Translations under genes and position numbers: made by a program
Shown: positions 52,450 to 63,557 of the stretch, piece by piece
How positions within the stretch are numbered: position 1 is the stretch's first letter
How the letters are laid out: every line of letters starts with the position of its first letter
DNA from: Fagopyrum homotropicum
Taxonomy: Eukaryota > Streptophyta > Magnoliopsida > Caryophyllales > Polygonaceae
DNA length: 64,000 nt
Assembly: GCA_033239125.1 (NCBI GenBank)
Contig: BSWB01000001.1
Span: 60,989,416-61,053,415 of the forward strand
Reading direction: 5' to 3'
Notes under the pieces: generated by a model
The model's input: only the letters and a program-made list of their open reading frames with translations
Told to the model about the DNA's origin: nothing
Database searches by the model: none

Positions 52450-53514
52450 ATGGTTCAAACCCGTGCTACTAACTCCGGCTTTGCTTCTTTTGATCCAGAA
52501 ATTGAGAGGACGCACATCCAGAAACGAAGACAACAACAACTCCACCAAGAAATGGCAGATCACACTCTTCGTCAACTCACTCAGCCCACTTTAGCTCAAA
52601 ACCCTCTTGCGGTTACCATACCGACATTAGGGGAAGGAATCAACTTTGAGCTCAACCCGGGTCTCATTCACTTGCTTCCATCTTTCCATGGGCTAAGTGG
52701 TGAAGACCCCATCAAATACCTTGGGAAGTTCCATACCGTGTGTATGAGCATGAAGCCGGCCAATATTACCGAAGAGCAAATCAAGATGAGGGCATTCGGC
52801 TTCACACTCCAAGATTCAGCGGATGATTGGTATTACCACCTTCCATCCGGATGTATCGACACTTGGGAGAACCTCCACAAGGCGTTTTTGGAGAAATACT
52901 TCCCCGCCAAGAAGGCGAATAGCTTGAAGAAATTTATAAGCAACATCGAGCAAGAGGCGGACGAAACTCTCTACGAGTACTTCGAAAGATTCGCACGCCT
53001 CCGATCCAGTTGTCCTTTCAACGGATATTCGACTCAAGATCTAGTCTTGTACTTGTACAATGGCTTGCTAGACAATGAAAGGAGGATCGTCGATGCGGAT
53101 TGTGGAGGTAACATTCTTAACTCTATCCTTGACCTTGCTTTTGAAAAAATACAGGAACTAGCTGAAGGGACCCGGAACTTTGGAAGGACTCCTTCCAAGA
53201 GAGGTGTTCATGTTGTAAATTTCAAAAAGAGTGAGATCTCTACTAAGCTCACGGAGCTAAAGGAAATGGTGAAGAGACTAACACTTATGGGAACCCCACA
53301 GCAGATGAAGGCATGTGGAGTGTGTGTTGACCCATACCATCCAACGGACATGTGTCCCCAAGTCCAGGATGATGATGATGATGATGCTGAGGTGAACGCA
53401 ATGGGCTATGGACAGCCACAACAGCAAAGGCCTAGGAACGATCCCTATGCACAGAATTTCATGCCAAACCGGCATGATCAACAAAACTTTTGTTGGAGGG
53501 ATCAACAAAACTAA
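52450..53514 (+). CDS. Element D Gag, 354 codons
   Basis: It starts at the first ATG after the primer site (MVQTRATNSGFASFDPEIER). The Retrotrans_gag core runs from about residue 60 to 240: LIHLLPSFHGLSGEDPIKYL, MRAFGFTLQDSADDWYYHLP, AFLEKYFPAKKANSLKKFIS and LYEYFERFARLRSSCPFNGY. A C-terminal segment has two cysteine clusters (ACGVCVDPYHPTDMC), an unusual zinc-knuckle-like CX2C...H...C. The frame ends at 53514, but gag-like sequence continues after the stop (EDMLQVLTKHFSTHVQTTES, then another stop), so full-length Gag would be somewhat longer. Gag is the only pol-independent function needed for packaging. Confidence 0.85.
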   Translation: MVQTRATNSGFASFDPEIERTHIQKRRQQQLHQEMADHTLRQLTQPTLAQNPLAVTIPTLGEGINFELNPGLIHLLPSFHGLSGEDPIKYLGKFHTVCMSMKPANITEEQIKMRAFGFTLQDSADDWYYHLPSGCIDTWENLHKAFLEKYFPAKKANSLKKFISNIEQEADETLYEYFERFARLRSSCPFNGYSTQDLVLYLYNGLLDNERRIVDADCGGNILNSILDLAFEKIQELAEGTRNFGRTPSKRGVHVVNFKKSEISTKLTELKEMVKRLTLMGTPQQMKACGVCVDPYHPTDMCPQVQDDDDDDAEVNAMGYGQPQQQRPRNDPYAQNFMPNRHDQQNFCWRDQQN

Positions 53515-54562
53515 CAACAACAGCCCCGACAAGGTAAGTATCAAACAACTGAAGATATGTTGCAAGTTTTGACTAAACACTTTTCTACCCATGTCCAAAC
53601 AACAGAATCCAACATCAAGAACCTTGAAAAATAGGTTGGTCAAATGGCGGAAGCCATTACAAGGATTGAAACTAGGTCCTCCGGAGGATTACCTTCACAG
53701 ACGGTTATAAACCCCAAGGTAATGCTGGAGGAGGCTCAAACATAGAGGTAGAGTCCTTATGTCGAGCCAACGACGTAAAACAAAGGCGCTGCTCGGGAGG
53801 CAACCCGAAGGAATAAGAAGAGGAGCCTCTGTCAAGAAAACCGCCCCTGCGGCTCAGTGTCCCCTCCCCCGCGGTGACACCCATGGCCAGTGCCGCCCCC
53901 GGCACTGGGCCAACGTCTGCAACATACTGGTCACCGCCCCGCGGTGAACCCCCACGCCCCTACGGCGGCCATCCTTGACACACATCCTCAGCGCCGCCCC
54001 GGCGCTGAGGCTGCGTGCCTCCTCTTCCTTGTCACCGCCCCTGTGGCGGCAAGCCACAGCCCCTGTGGTCTTATTAAGGAAAGAAAAAAAATACACTTCC
54101 CAAAAATAACCTACAATTACCGCCCCCCTCCCCTCCCTGTCCACTCACTCTTCGAACCCTACATCTCCTCGCCTCCCACGCTCTTGCGCCCTCCGCAAGC
54201 TCTCACACGCCGCTTGTGCAACGCTCCCTCGCCACCTCCGGCGACCTAGCCACAACCGCCCCCCTGCGACACCGGCCCTAACCACCACACACACACACCT
54301 CATCCTCTCAAACCTCTCACTCTCCAACACCCTCGCCCCTCACACTCTTCCCTCCATCGCTCAACACCTCCGGCGACATCCCCACTGACAAGAAGCCGCC
54401 AAAACGCCCCTCAGCACCGCCACCTTCGCAGCTGTCAGAAATCGCCCTCTGCACTTCTCCCGCCCCTGTGCTCTGCCGCCCCTACGCATCCTTCAGCCGC
54501 CCCTGCGGAAATAGCAATAGAGGGTTCGTCTCTTACTCTAATTTCTGAACTTTCTAATTCCT
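53515..54562 (+). other. Element D gag tail, deletion scar and GC-rich spacer
   Basis: 53515-53745 is the interrupted gag tail (VGQMAEAITRIETRSSGGLP). At 53762-53806 is the conserved post-pol motif CTCGGGAGGCAACCC, meaning that pol was lost between these points. From 53838 to 54515 the DNA is strongly GC-rich with CCGCCCCTGCGG words and GCGGTGA/TCACCGC half sites and no credible frame. Confidence 0.7.
53762..53806 (+). promoter_or_regulatory. Conserved post-pol motif of element D
   Basis: GTCGAGCCAACGAC followed by CAAAGGCGCTGCTCGGGAGG and CAACCC, matching the block just after pol in element A at 31486-31532 even though D has no pol. Its retention next to the env-position region argues that it serves the downstream ORF or the RNA rather than pol. 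Confidence 0.6.
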
Positions 54563-54570
54563 TTGCTTTT

Positions 54571-55925
54571 TCAACTAGAAGAAATGGAAAAACAGAAGAA
54601 ATACAAGTTGTCGGAAGTTGAGAAGGAGCGGTATAGGATTGTGCAAGGTCGGGATGTATATGCAACTCGATATCTGCACGTTCCTACTTTGGAAAAATTG
54701 GGCATGTTGGAGAGCATGCAGGCATTCCTCAACAATGCTAGGCTCGGCGATTTTCTGGAAATGAATGCTCCAACATACCCTGAGCTCAGCCGCCAATTCA
54801 TTGCCACATTCACCATGGAAACGGAGGACCATATGTGTGTTGGACTTTCATTCAAGTTCAACAAGAGAAAGTATACATTGGACTATACCCAACAGCAGGA
54901 GGCATTAGGGGTGACTATTTGTTCCTCAGAAGACTGGTGGGAACCCATCCCGACACCCGACTTATGAAACTTTTGGCAGGGCGCCATCAGATCCGAGTTT
55001 CATGTAGGGGGTGAGTATTCCAACAAATTCACTCACCCATGTTTGAGGCTCATCTCCAAGATCTTCATGAGTGTCTTCTGTGGACACAAGGAGGAGAACA
55101 AGGTCGCCCTCAAGGACCTTCCACTGTTATACGCCTACCTCCCCACGAACGACTGGGTACCAGATTGGCCATACCTCTTCCTTACCGCTTTGAAGCGGAT
55201 TAGGAAGAATGAGCCACGAGACATTGTGGGAGGTGGGGTGATCTCCTTGTTGGCTGCACAGGTGATGGACCTCCCTGACTTGGAGGAAGGTTAAGAGGCC
55301 ACACTGTACACGGAAGGGATGCTGAGGAGGTGCAGGATCCTCAGGATAGACGGGGAGAACCTCTTTTGGCTCTCATTGCATATGAAAGTCACATCACATA
55401 CCTCCCCCGGCCACTTCCACTTAGAGACGAGCTCTCCGAGCTATACATACCAGCTGACCCCTCCGTTCCGAGACGGCCTCCGAGAGGCATTATTGAGAGA
55501 TTTGCTGCAGGCTCCAGCCGGGCTCCTGTTGTTGATGAGGAGATGCCTACTGCAGCACCGGACGACAGTCCGGCCATGGAGAGCCTTCAGGCTCAGATGG
55601 CAGCCTTGACTACACAACATCAGGCTTGGCAGACCGAGTACCAACGGTCCATTCTTGAGCAATAACAAGCGTGGCAGTCCAGTTTTGCGTCCTCTATGAC
55701 CACCCATTTTGACCGCCGTCAGGATGCTTGACAGGCGGCTCAACAGCAGCAGTTAGAGGCTTAGCAACTCGCTTGGCAAGCCAGCTTTGAGACTTCATAT
55801 AGACAGAGGATGGACGCTCAAGAGGATCATATAGACACGCTCTACCGCCGGCAGGAGCACTTCTTCATCCACTTCCCGTACCCACCAGAGGAGGGTCCGG
55901 ATGGTCCAATAGGACCATCCCACTA
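54571..55925 (+). pseudogene. Element D env-position protein (Athila ORF1-type), broken
   Basis: It begins ATG at 54583 (MEKQKKYKLSEVEKERYRIV). A first piece to 54967 has LEKLGMLESMQAFLNNARLG and FTMETEDHMCVGLSFKFNKR; after a TGA at 54965-54967 the same frame continues (ISKIFMSVFCGHKEENKVAL, DLPLLYAYLPTNDW) to 55294. A third piece, 55330-55665, gives the glutamine-rich helical tail (SLQAQMAALTTQHQAWQTEY). Further stops follow before a YPPEEGPDGP end at about 55920. Architecture matches the 495-residue protein of element A: folded region, helical tail, proline end. Function unknown. Confidence 0.7.
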
Positions 55926-56559
55926 GTGGTATCATTCTCATCCCTTTCCACATTTATCTTTGCTTCATTTCCACTTTGAGGGCAAAGTGTGCTTCAAGTA
56001 TGGGGGAGGGACATATCATTGCATGTATAGTTGTTTTGATTTGTTTTGAGTTGTTTTGCATTAAGTCTTTTGTAGTTTGAAATTCAGTTTGAAATTCAGA
56101 AAAAGAGCCAAAGAAAAAGAAAAAAGGCATGAAAAACCCTTGGATAAACCGAAAACCCGAAAGGGCGGTTTAGGCAAAAAGAAGGTAGTCCGATCAACCT
56201 TAGGTTGGTGCAAAAATTGGACTTGAGGGATGTGAGTTCAAAGTGAAATCATCAAAGAAAAGAAGACGAGTGGCAAGGTGAAAACCCGAAAGGGCACCTT
56301 GGCAAAATGTGCGCACCGAGTGTAGGTTCCCTTTCCGGCGTTTGGCGACATAACGAGGGGAGTCATAAGGAGGTTGTCCGGGTAGGTCACTCTTGGAGCA
56401 ATAAGGATGGTAGTTTCTCACCCTTCTCTCACATTGTCTCTCTTTTCCTTCTTTCTCTCTTGGCTTTTCTTTTGTTTTCATTGTCTTTTCTGCTTACTCA
56501 TGCTTCCTGAGACCTTTGAGTCTAGTTGTTGTCATATGTTTTACTCGGGACGAGTAAAA
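55926..56559 (+). other. Element D non-coding 3' region
   Basis: At 55977-56014 GAGGGCAAAGTGTGCTTCAA precedes GTATGGGGGAGGG, a first PPT-like tract. The rest includes AAAACCCGAAAGGG twice and pyrimidine-rich DNA. No coding seen. Confidence 0.55.
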
Positions 56560-56579
56560 GGTCTAAGTATGGAGGAGTT
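56560..56579 (+). other. Polypurine tract of element D
   Basis: GGTCTAAGTATGGAGGAGTT immediately precedes the LTR start TGATAGGTGAT at 56580. It is the counterpart of AAGTATGGGG in A and C. Confidence 0.75.
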
Positions 56580-58104
56580 TGATAGGTGATGGAATCACTA
56601 TCATTTAGGATAGTTTTTAGAGTCTTTTTATTGCATTAGTGTCGATTTATGCTACTAACTCCTTGGCCCAGAAGAAGAAGACTAAAAGAAGATAAAGAAG
56701 GAGTTATAAGCACTTAGGAGTAAAGTTCGTTCACGAAGCAAAGCTTCTGTTGCTTCACCGCCCCCGCGGAGCCTTGTCGCCGCCCCTACGGCTGACACCT
56801 TACTCCGGAGCGCTCCCTACGCCTTTGCCAGCGCCAGCCACGAAGACGGTCACCGTACCTGCGTCAACTCTTGGCGCCCCTGCGGTGACTTGCCTTGAAG
56901 AAGCGAAGACCAGCGCCCCTGCGCCTTCCCCTGCGCCTCTGCCTGCGCCTCAACCTAGGAGCTGGAAGATGAAGAGTCAGTGTCACCGCCCCTGCGTTGA
57001 AACTGGGACGCCCCGGCGGCTTGGCATCAGAAACGATAGGAAGTTGAACAGTCGGGCGTTTGAAGAGCATTAAAGATCCGCCCCTGCAGAATTTCCTAGC
57101 CGCCCCTGCGGCCATGAAGAAGATCAAGCGTTTTTGGCTTCACCGCCCCTGCGGAGCTGAAGGCCGCCCCTGCGGTTCAACGACAGAAGCTTTACTCCGG
57201 CTGTTTACACCACCTTTATCGCATTAAAGGTGGTTGTTTTGGGCCGGCTATTTACTCCTATTTAGTGTCTTTTGTAGTATAAATAGTCCTTGGTTGATTG
57301 CTAGAATCATCCACTTATCATCCAATTTAGAATTCACTTTTCCATTAAAACTTTCTTGCTACCTTTGTAATGAGTTGCTAACTCCCTTGCTACATTGCGT
57401 TGGTTTGAAACTGCATTGTTACCTTGGTTGTAAGTTCTTTCTAATATAAGTTTTCATTCAGTAATTCTTTGTGTTTCCTTGATCTCCATTGTCTAATTGC
57501 ATGTTTTACTATTACTTGAGTCTGATCACCTTAGTCCAAAAGTGCATGCAAAGAACTAGGATTAATAGATTTCGGGTTCGGATCTTTAATCTAGTAGTAA
57601 ACTTTAAGTAATAACCGGTTGTAATTGCTTTAAGAAAAGGAACACAAATATAAAGATAAGTTTAACGGTTTTAATCTTTTCTTTATTTCCCTTAGTCTTT
57701 GTTTGAAAGCTAGCTTGTTATTTGTTCTTGTAGGTTTACGGAACACTAACCTGTTAAGTTGTGTTGATGCCGGTTGGCGCAACACATATATATGATCGAG
57801 ACGGGAGATTACTTGAAAACTTGTAAAAGGAACTCACCAAAGTAGCAATCGCATGCTTAGAATCAACTTAGTGTATATTCACCCATCATTATGTTACTTG
57901 TAGCGTTATTTGTTTTTATAAGTTTTTGTATGCATCAATTCAATCAAACCCCCCCTTGTTACTTGTTTATATAATCAATAATTGTATATAATAATACCAA
58001 AATCTCTTGGGTTCGACCCTTGCTTAACCACTATACTCGTTTTAGTGCTAAGTCGGGATTACATTTTGATAAGATAAAACAACCTCTAGAATAGAGTCTT
58101 GTCA
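56580..58104 (+). mobile_element. 3' LTR of element D, 1525 bp
   Basis: TGATAGGTGAT...GTCTTGTCA, followed by GTACT (target copy with one more change) and the E LTR. It retains two intact CCGCCCCTGCGG words that are mutated in the solo copy (near 57147 and 57162). It is more diverged from the 5' LTR than the solo LTR is, as expected if it is an older paired LTR. Confidence 0.9.
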
Positions 58105-60181
58105 GTACTGCTGAGTGATCTGGCAGGGTGACAGGCCGAGGACTCTCGTACATTAGGTGGTTGGTTTGGGATGTCTTGGTTTTCCCCTCCTGCGTGAGGA
58201 TGATGTCTTGTTTCCCCTGCTGTGTGAGGATGTTGTTTTATACTCGGCTATGTTGTCTTTACCTTTGGTTGTACGGTTTATACAATTTTATGTATTTGTT
58301 TTATATTTGTCAGTGCCATGTTGTAAGGCCTAGTGAACTTGTTATCAAGCTAGGGTCAGGACCATTGTGAGATCCTAGCCCAATGTGACATTCCGAGTCC
58401 TGCGGATTCGGGGTGTTACAGAGCCTTAGGTGACAACAATGACACTTGCTACCTGGAATGAGGTTTGATGGGTAAAATAAACAGAAACCACATGGGATCT
58501 GACATTTTTAAAGGTTTTGGTTTTAAGTGTGGTTTTGGGATAGAATGTACGAGAAGTCGTCACCTCTGCCATGGATCTCTGCAGCGTAGATATGTATATA
58601 TATATGTGTGTGTACTATGGATTATGTGGATATATTATATATATGTATATTGAGACATATGGCATATATATAGCCTTATAAGATTAGATGTGTATATCCT
58701 ACATATGGCTCAGACTAGAGCAGTATCTGTAGTGGGACGAGGTAGGGGTACATCCCCTCTTCCTCCAATAGTGATGAGTCAATGACCAGTTTCCGCTATT
58801 TTACCGCCTATGGCAAAGAACGAGTTGGAAGAGGCTGATCATGTCTCCATGAGTAGACTCGAGTTTCAAAAATATATGCGCCAAGTATATGAGGCTGTAA
58901 GAGCGGGTAGACCTACACCGAATTTACCAACATCTGTGAGACCTACTGAAGCTTCTGGATCAGAGGAGAAGCAATGGCCCGAATTAGTTAGTGGAGAAGC
59001 GAAGATGATGAATGTTGGACCAAGTCAGATATCAGGACGATCAAGTGGTCCTTTGGCTATGAAGACGACTAGCAAGGAACTACAGTGTTTTAATGACGGG
59101 AAGTTTGGACACCGACGAGTAGTGTGTCCAAAGGCGCCAATAATATGCTTTATGTATGGTAAAGCGGGGCATAGAGCGAAGTTTTGTCGACAGGGGGCAT
59201 TGCCTTTACAAGTTCCCTCCCGGAGTAGGATTATTAAAGGTGGACGACGAAGATCGAGTTACCCTTTATTTGCACACGGTGTAAGAATGGGACGGTTATG
59301 TTTCAACTATGGCTATCCAGTTTGTGTTCTGAGTGTCCCTTGGAACCGATCGCTTACTTCACCTGTGGTGAACTAGGCCATCTGGCCCCTTTCTGTCAGC
59401 AAGGTAGTGTTTCTTCTCGGCAAGACCTTCCTCTTTCTGGTGTAGAAAGAGTAGAAGTGGAGGCTTTGGCGATGACCTCAGGGATATCTGAGGAGCATAG
59501 ATCTGAGGTTTGAGTGATGATATGCAATGGAGCTGCTAGCGTTAGTTGTACAAGTACCATTCTTGTTAATGGTTTACCTAGTGGAGTTTTGTTTGTTGTG
59601 AGTGCTATGCACTTTTTGTCTTTCGATGCATGCGTTAATAGTTGACTGTGGAAATAGTAGAAGGTAGACTTTCCCTTACAGGATTACTAGTTAGGGGTCT
59701 GAGGTACCCGCGAGATATGTGTTTGTCCCCTTTATTCAGGGACTTGTGTATGGCTTGTAGACTTCTTTGTCATGCCTTAGGTACATGAGAAGGTCATTAT
59801 GTGTGTGGTTTGGATGAATAGATATCATGTTGTATTAGATGTGAGTTGGATGATTGTTGTAGTCTCTACTGAGATAGACTAGATAGAGATCTTCCGAGGC
59901 TACGACCTTTGAAGAGGCGAGTCTTGTCATTAGTGCCGTATGAGAAGTGAGATTGATAATAGAAGGAGGTGATGTTTTCTAATTTTATGCCATGAAGGAG
60001 TGAGATAGTTCCACATTGGAGGATATTCCAGTGGTTTATGAGCTTATAGATGTGTTACTGAACCGTCTAATATGCCGCCTCAACAGAGTGTGGACTTTGA
60101 TATTGCGTTGAAGTAAGGTACAAGACTGGTTGGGAAGGCCCATAACATATGGCGCCTATTGAGATGTTAGAGTTGAAGAAG
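58105..60181 (+). repeat. Duplicated block of element E, copy 2
   Basis: The second copy of the E LTR end (to 58420) and E 5' internal region. By eye it is about 98-99 percent identical to 49241-51309. Here E continues without a break past 60181. Confidence 0.9.
58810..59513 (+). pseudogene. Element E gag remnant with zinc knuckles, copy 2
   Basis: Same structure as copy 1 (188-codon frame then a shifted frame), with a few differences. The first knuckle has lost a cysteine (CFMYGKAGHRAKFC instead of CFTCGKAGYRAKFC) but regained histidine, so each copy carries its own damage. CFTCGELGHLAPFC is intact in the shifted frame. Confidence 0.7.
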
Positions 60182-61115
60182 CAACTTGAAGAGTTGGTTG
60201 AAATGGGCTTATTTGCCCTAGTATATTCATTGTTGTGTATTGATGATTTTATGGGTCAACTTATAGAAGCAATTGTGGTTTCAGGATTTCCTGATACTCA
60301 AGATATCACCAGTTATGGGTGAGAGAGCAGCAAGTGCATAGGATAGCATCTCGTACCGTTATGGACACTACGAGTTTGTAGTGATGTCATTCAGGTTGAT
60401 GAATGCCTTAGTAGTCTTTATGGAGTTTATGAACAATATCTTCATCGGCTTCCTTGATCAGTTGGTGGTTGACTTCATTAATGACATTCTGATATAATCT
60501 CACAGTAGAGAGGAACATACCGGTCATCTGAGGACGGTTTTGCAGAATATGAGTGATAGAGGGTTGTATGCTACGCTCTCTAAATGCGAGTTGATATGCT
60601 AGCCTTTTAAGATCATGTTGTCTCCGCCAGTGGGATCATGGTGGATCTGGCGAGGATTGAGTATGTTGCAGCATGGATGATACTGATGGATATTAAGGGA
60701 ATGCGTAGTTTTCTCGGCTTAGCCGATTGCTACCAATGTTTTGAGGAAGGATTTTATGGGACTATGTATTCATTTACGAGTCTTCTACGGAAGACCACCA
60801 GAACTGCGTGGTCAAAGCAGTATGCTAGAGTTTTGAAGAATTGAGGAAGCACTTGACCTCTGCTTCTATTCTGTTTTAATCAAAAGGTTTTGGGAATTTC
60901 GTGATTTACGGTGATATATCCCAGCTAAGTTATGACGTGTATTAATGCATAGGAGTAGAGTTATTAATATATGTGTCTACAGCTGAAGACGTATGAGAAA
61001 AACTATCCGACTCATGATTTTGAGTTAGCAGTTGTAGTTCAAGTTTCAAGATTTGAAGACAGTACTTGTGTGATATTTCATGTCAGATTTCCACATATCA
61101 TAGCAATATGAAGCA
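60125..61115 (+). pseudogene. Element E reverse transcriptase and RNase H, decayed
   Basis: Across three frames one can read LEELVEMGLF (RT start), SYRYGHYEFVVMSF and FMEFMNNIF (around the palm), DFINDILI where YVDDILI-type active sites occur, GLYATLSKCEL, then DIKGMRSFLGLADCYQCFEE (connection) and LKTYEKNYPTHDFELAVV (RNase H). Numerous stops and at least four frame changes make it non-functional. The motif order is that of Tekay/Del-type pol. Confidence 0.75.
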
Positions 61116-62640
61116 TATTTTTATGCAACAGGAGTTGAATAACCGCCAGTGTTAAGAGCTTAAGTTGATCAAGACTTTAATCTGGAGATTCCATATCATT
61201 CAAAGAAGTTGAACATTGTCGTTGACAACTTGAACAGAAAGACGCCCAAGAGAAGACAATTGTGAGACTGACTATTCAGCCTCAGCTTCAGGAAGATCTA
61301 GCCTGGCTAGAGTGGGCGACTTACAGTTTCCTGATAAGGACGCCATCTATATGCTCTAGAGGTTCTACCTGGTCTATTGGATGAGGTTCAACAGAAGCAG
61401 AGGACCCGCCCGACCTTGATGAGATTTAGTGAGAGGATGTTCATGGTGAGGCACCACAGTTCTTCAATGAAGAAAATGGAATAATGATGCGCCACAATCG
61501 CGTCTATATAACCGCTCATGTGGAGTTGAGATAGAGAATATTACAGTACACTCACTGTACACCTTACTCAGTACATTCAATGTGTGACCAGTTAGCAGAT
61601 CAAGATAGAGTATTTATGAACTAGAGATGAGCTCCATCCACTACCAGTGCTGTAGTGGAAGTGAGAGGACCTTTCTATGAACCTTGTGATGAGATTGAGG
61701 CCCAGTAAGAGTTGTGATGTTATCTGGATTGTTAGTGACAGATTAACGGAGCCGGCACGTTTCATTCCTATTAGAGAGACGTGGCCAGTGAATGGATTGG
61801 TGAAGGAGTACACTAGATAGATAGTGAGACTCCATGGAATAGCAAGGACAACCGTCTTTGACTGATATGGGCGATTTACATCGAGGTTTGACACCAGACT
61901 TAGACTGCTTTGGGGACAAGTCTATACTTCATGACTATGTTTCATCCCCAAAGAGATGATCAGTCAGAGAAGACCATCTAGACCTTGAGGATATGTTATG
62001 AGTTGTGGGTTGGATTGGGAACATGGATGGTTAGAATACCTCCCATTACTGAGTTATTATAGTGTTTGATGTTTATCTTCTGGGATGCCCTTATGAGGCA
62101 TTGTATGGACGTAAGTGTCATACACCTTTATGCTGGGAAGAGCCTAGCAATATTAGTGGGTTAGCACCAGAATAGATTCGGGATGATATGACTTGAGTAG
62201 CGCTGATTAGAGAGAATGCTGGTTGCACGAGGTCGCCAGAAGTTGTATGCAGACCGGAGGCGTTGACCTCTAAAGTTCAGAGTGAGAGCTCATGTCTGAC
62301 TGAGAGTATCTTCGATAGGAGACGTCAGAACGTGTTGACATAGAGGGTGTTACCCTGTGTTGCTTGTGTCTCAACTGAGGGAGTATATACTAGATCCGAG
62401 ACACTTTGTAAGTTATGATAATTTGGTGGTTGAGCTAGACCCCCCACCTTTGTTGAGTATTCGAGTACATTCCTAGAATGAGTTATGAAACGCTTGCATT
62501 CGAAAGACATTCCCATATTGAGCACATAATGGTCAAGATGAGGACCTGAAGAGGCTATGTGAAAGACTGAGGATAGTATCACGGTGAACTATCCAGAGTT
62601 ATGTCGGAACAAATCCATCTGGGGGAGCACGAGTAGATCT
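61116..62640 (+). pseudogene. Element E integrase and pol tail, decayed
   Basis: Traces in order: a VVDNLNRKT-type RNase H end near 61215-61240, DRLTEPARFIPIRETW near 61735-61780 (integrase core), RFTSRFDTRL for the second acidic motif region, and PLLSYYS and MPL*GIVWT-like pieces of the C-terminal part. Stops are frequent. I do not see a recognisable chromodomain. Confidence 0.6.
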
Positions 62641-62764
62641 TAGTGCTATCTTGATGAATGTTGTGCTTATGTGCTTATATGCCTTGATGTGTTTATTCCA
62701 TGCTAGCTATGCTGTGATTTATGATCTTAGTAGATCTTGATGTGCTAGCGTGATATATGCTGTA

Positions 62765-63135
62765 GCTAGAGATGATTACTTCCTCCACGCTATCCGAGTA
62801 TGATTTATATTTATGGCTGGAGATGGTTTTTTCCTCCATGCTATTTGAGTGTGATTAGGATATAGCTGGAGATGGTTCTTTTCTCCATGCTACTTGATGG
62901 ACATATTTTCAGTGGAGATGTTATTCCTCTATGCGATGTTATGAGTATGTTTTGGCTAGAGATGTACTTCCTCTATGCCTTGTGATGTGGTATGGCGAGA
63001 GATGTGATTCCTCTACGCCTTTGGGTAGCATTATGTCCCCGTTTTTTGGAGTTGATGATTCCTCCATGTTGACGTTTGAGGTTATAGATTGTTATAGGTT
63101 GTGATGTTTTGAACGGAGATGTGATTCCTCCGATA
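62765..63135 (+). repeat. Degenerate minisatellite with hairpin-forming unit, about 8 copies
   Basis: A unit of about 45-60 bp recurs with the core GGAGATG...TTCCTCCATGC (for example 62785, 62819, 62870, 62909, 62946, 62999, 63048 and 63115). GGAG and CTCC in each core can pair. It lies between pol and the PPT of E. Confidence 0.75.
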
Positions 63136-63194
63136 GAGAGAGTGAGAGCTATACCTCGGCTTATGGGTCCGAGAGACTTTGGGACTTTGCAAGT

Positions 63195-63227
63195 TTTGGG
63201 ACGAAATTAGTTTTTAGGGAGGTGAGA
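63195..63227 (+). other. Polypurine tract of element E
   Basis: TTTTGGGACGAAATTAGTTT followed by TTAGGGAGGTGAGA directly before TGTAAGAGCC: the standard Tekay/Del 3' end. It confirms the plus orientation of E. Confidence 0.85.
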
Positions 63228-63557
63228 TGTAAGAGCCTTAGTCTTCGAGAGATCCCGCACTTGCGTTTCAGTTGAGACGCAGTTGCTTTTCTTCTTTGGA
63301 GCTGTAGTGGGCCACCCCTGCGCCCCTGGTTGGCCGCCCATGCGGTTTGTGGTGGGCTGCAACCGTCTTCTTTGACCCGAGCTTTTCTTTTTGACCCCTT
63401 TTCCTTTATATTTCCTTTTTCCTTCACATGAGGGTTCCTCAATCTCTTTCCCGCTTCATCTCTCTCTCTCCCTACACTCTTCTTCTTCTCCTCTCTTCTC
63501 CTTTGGATTCTTGCTTGATCTTCTCTTGAGTTTTGTGAGTTTTGAGAGCCTTTTGTG
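63228..63557 (+). mobile_element. 3' LTR of element E, first 330 bp
   Basis: It matches 46031 onward (GAGCCTTAGTCTTCGAGAGA, CACTTGCGTTTCAG, AGACGCAGTTGC) and is cut at 63558 by E'. It keeps CCGCCCATGCGG and ACCCCTGCGCC words near 63317-63345, while the (CTT)n run is short. Confidence 0.88.

Larger units (their letters stand above)
52386..56579 (+). mobile_element. Internal region of element D (non-autonomous Athila-like)
   Basis: Between the LTRs lie a primer site, gag, a GC-rich spacer with the conserved post-pol motif, the env-position ORF, and a PPT. No protease, RT, RNase H or integrase is present, so pol has been deleted cleanly between gag and the post-pol motif. Confidence 0.85.

Noticed and set aside
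53890..54249. 119-codon plus-strand frame and minus-strand partners
   Set aside because: GC-rich low-complexity DNA yields long frames in several phases. No motif, no relative in element A, and stops follow at once.
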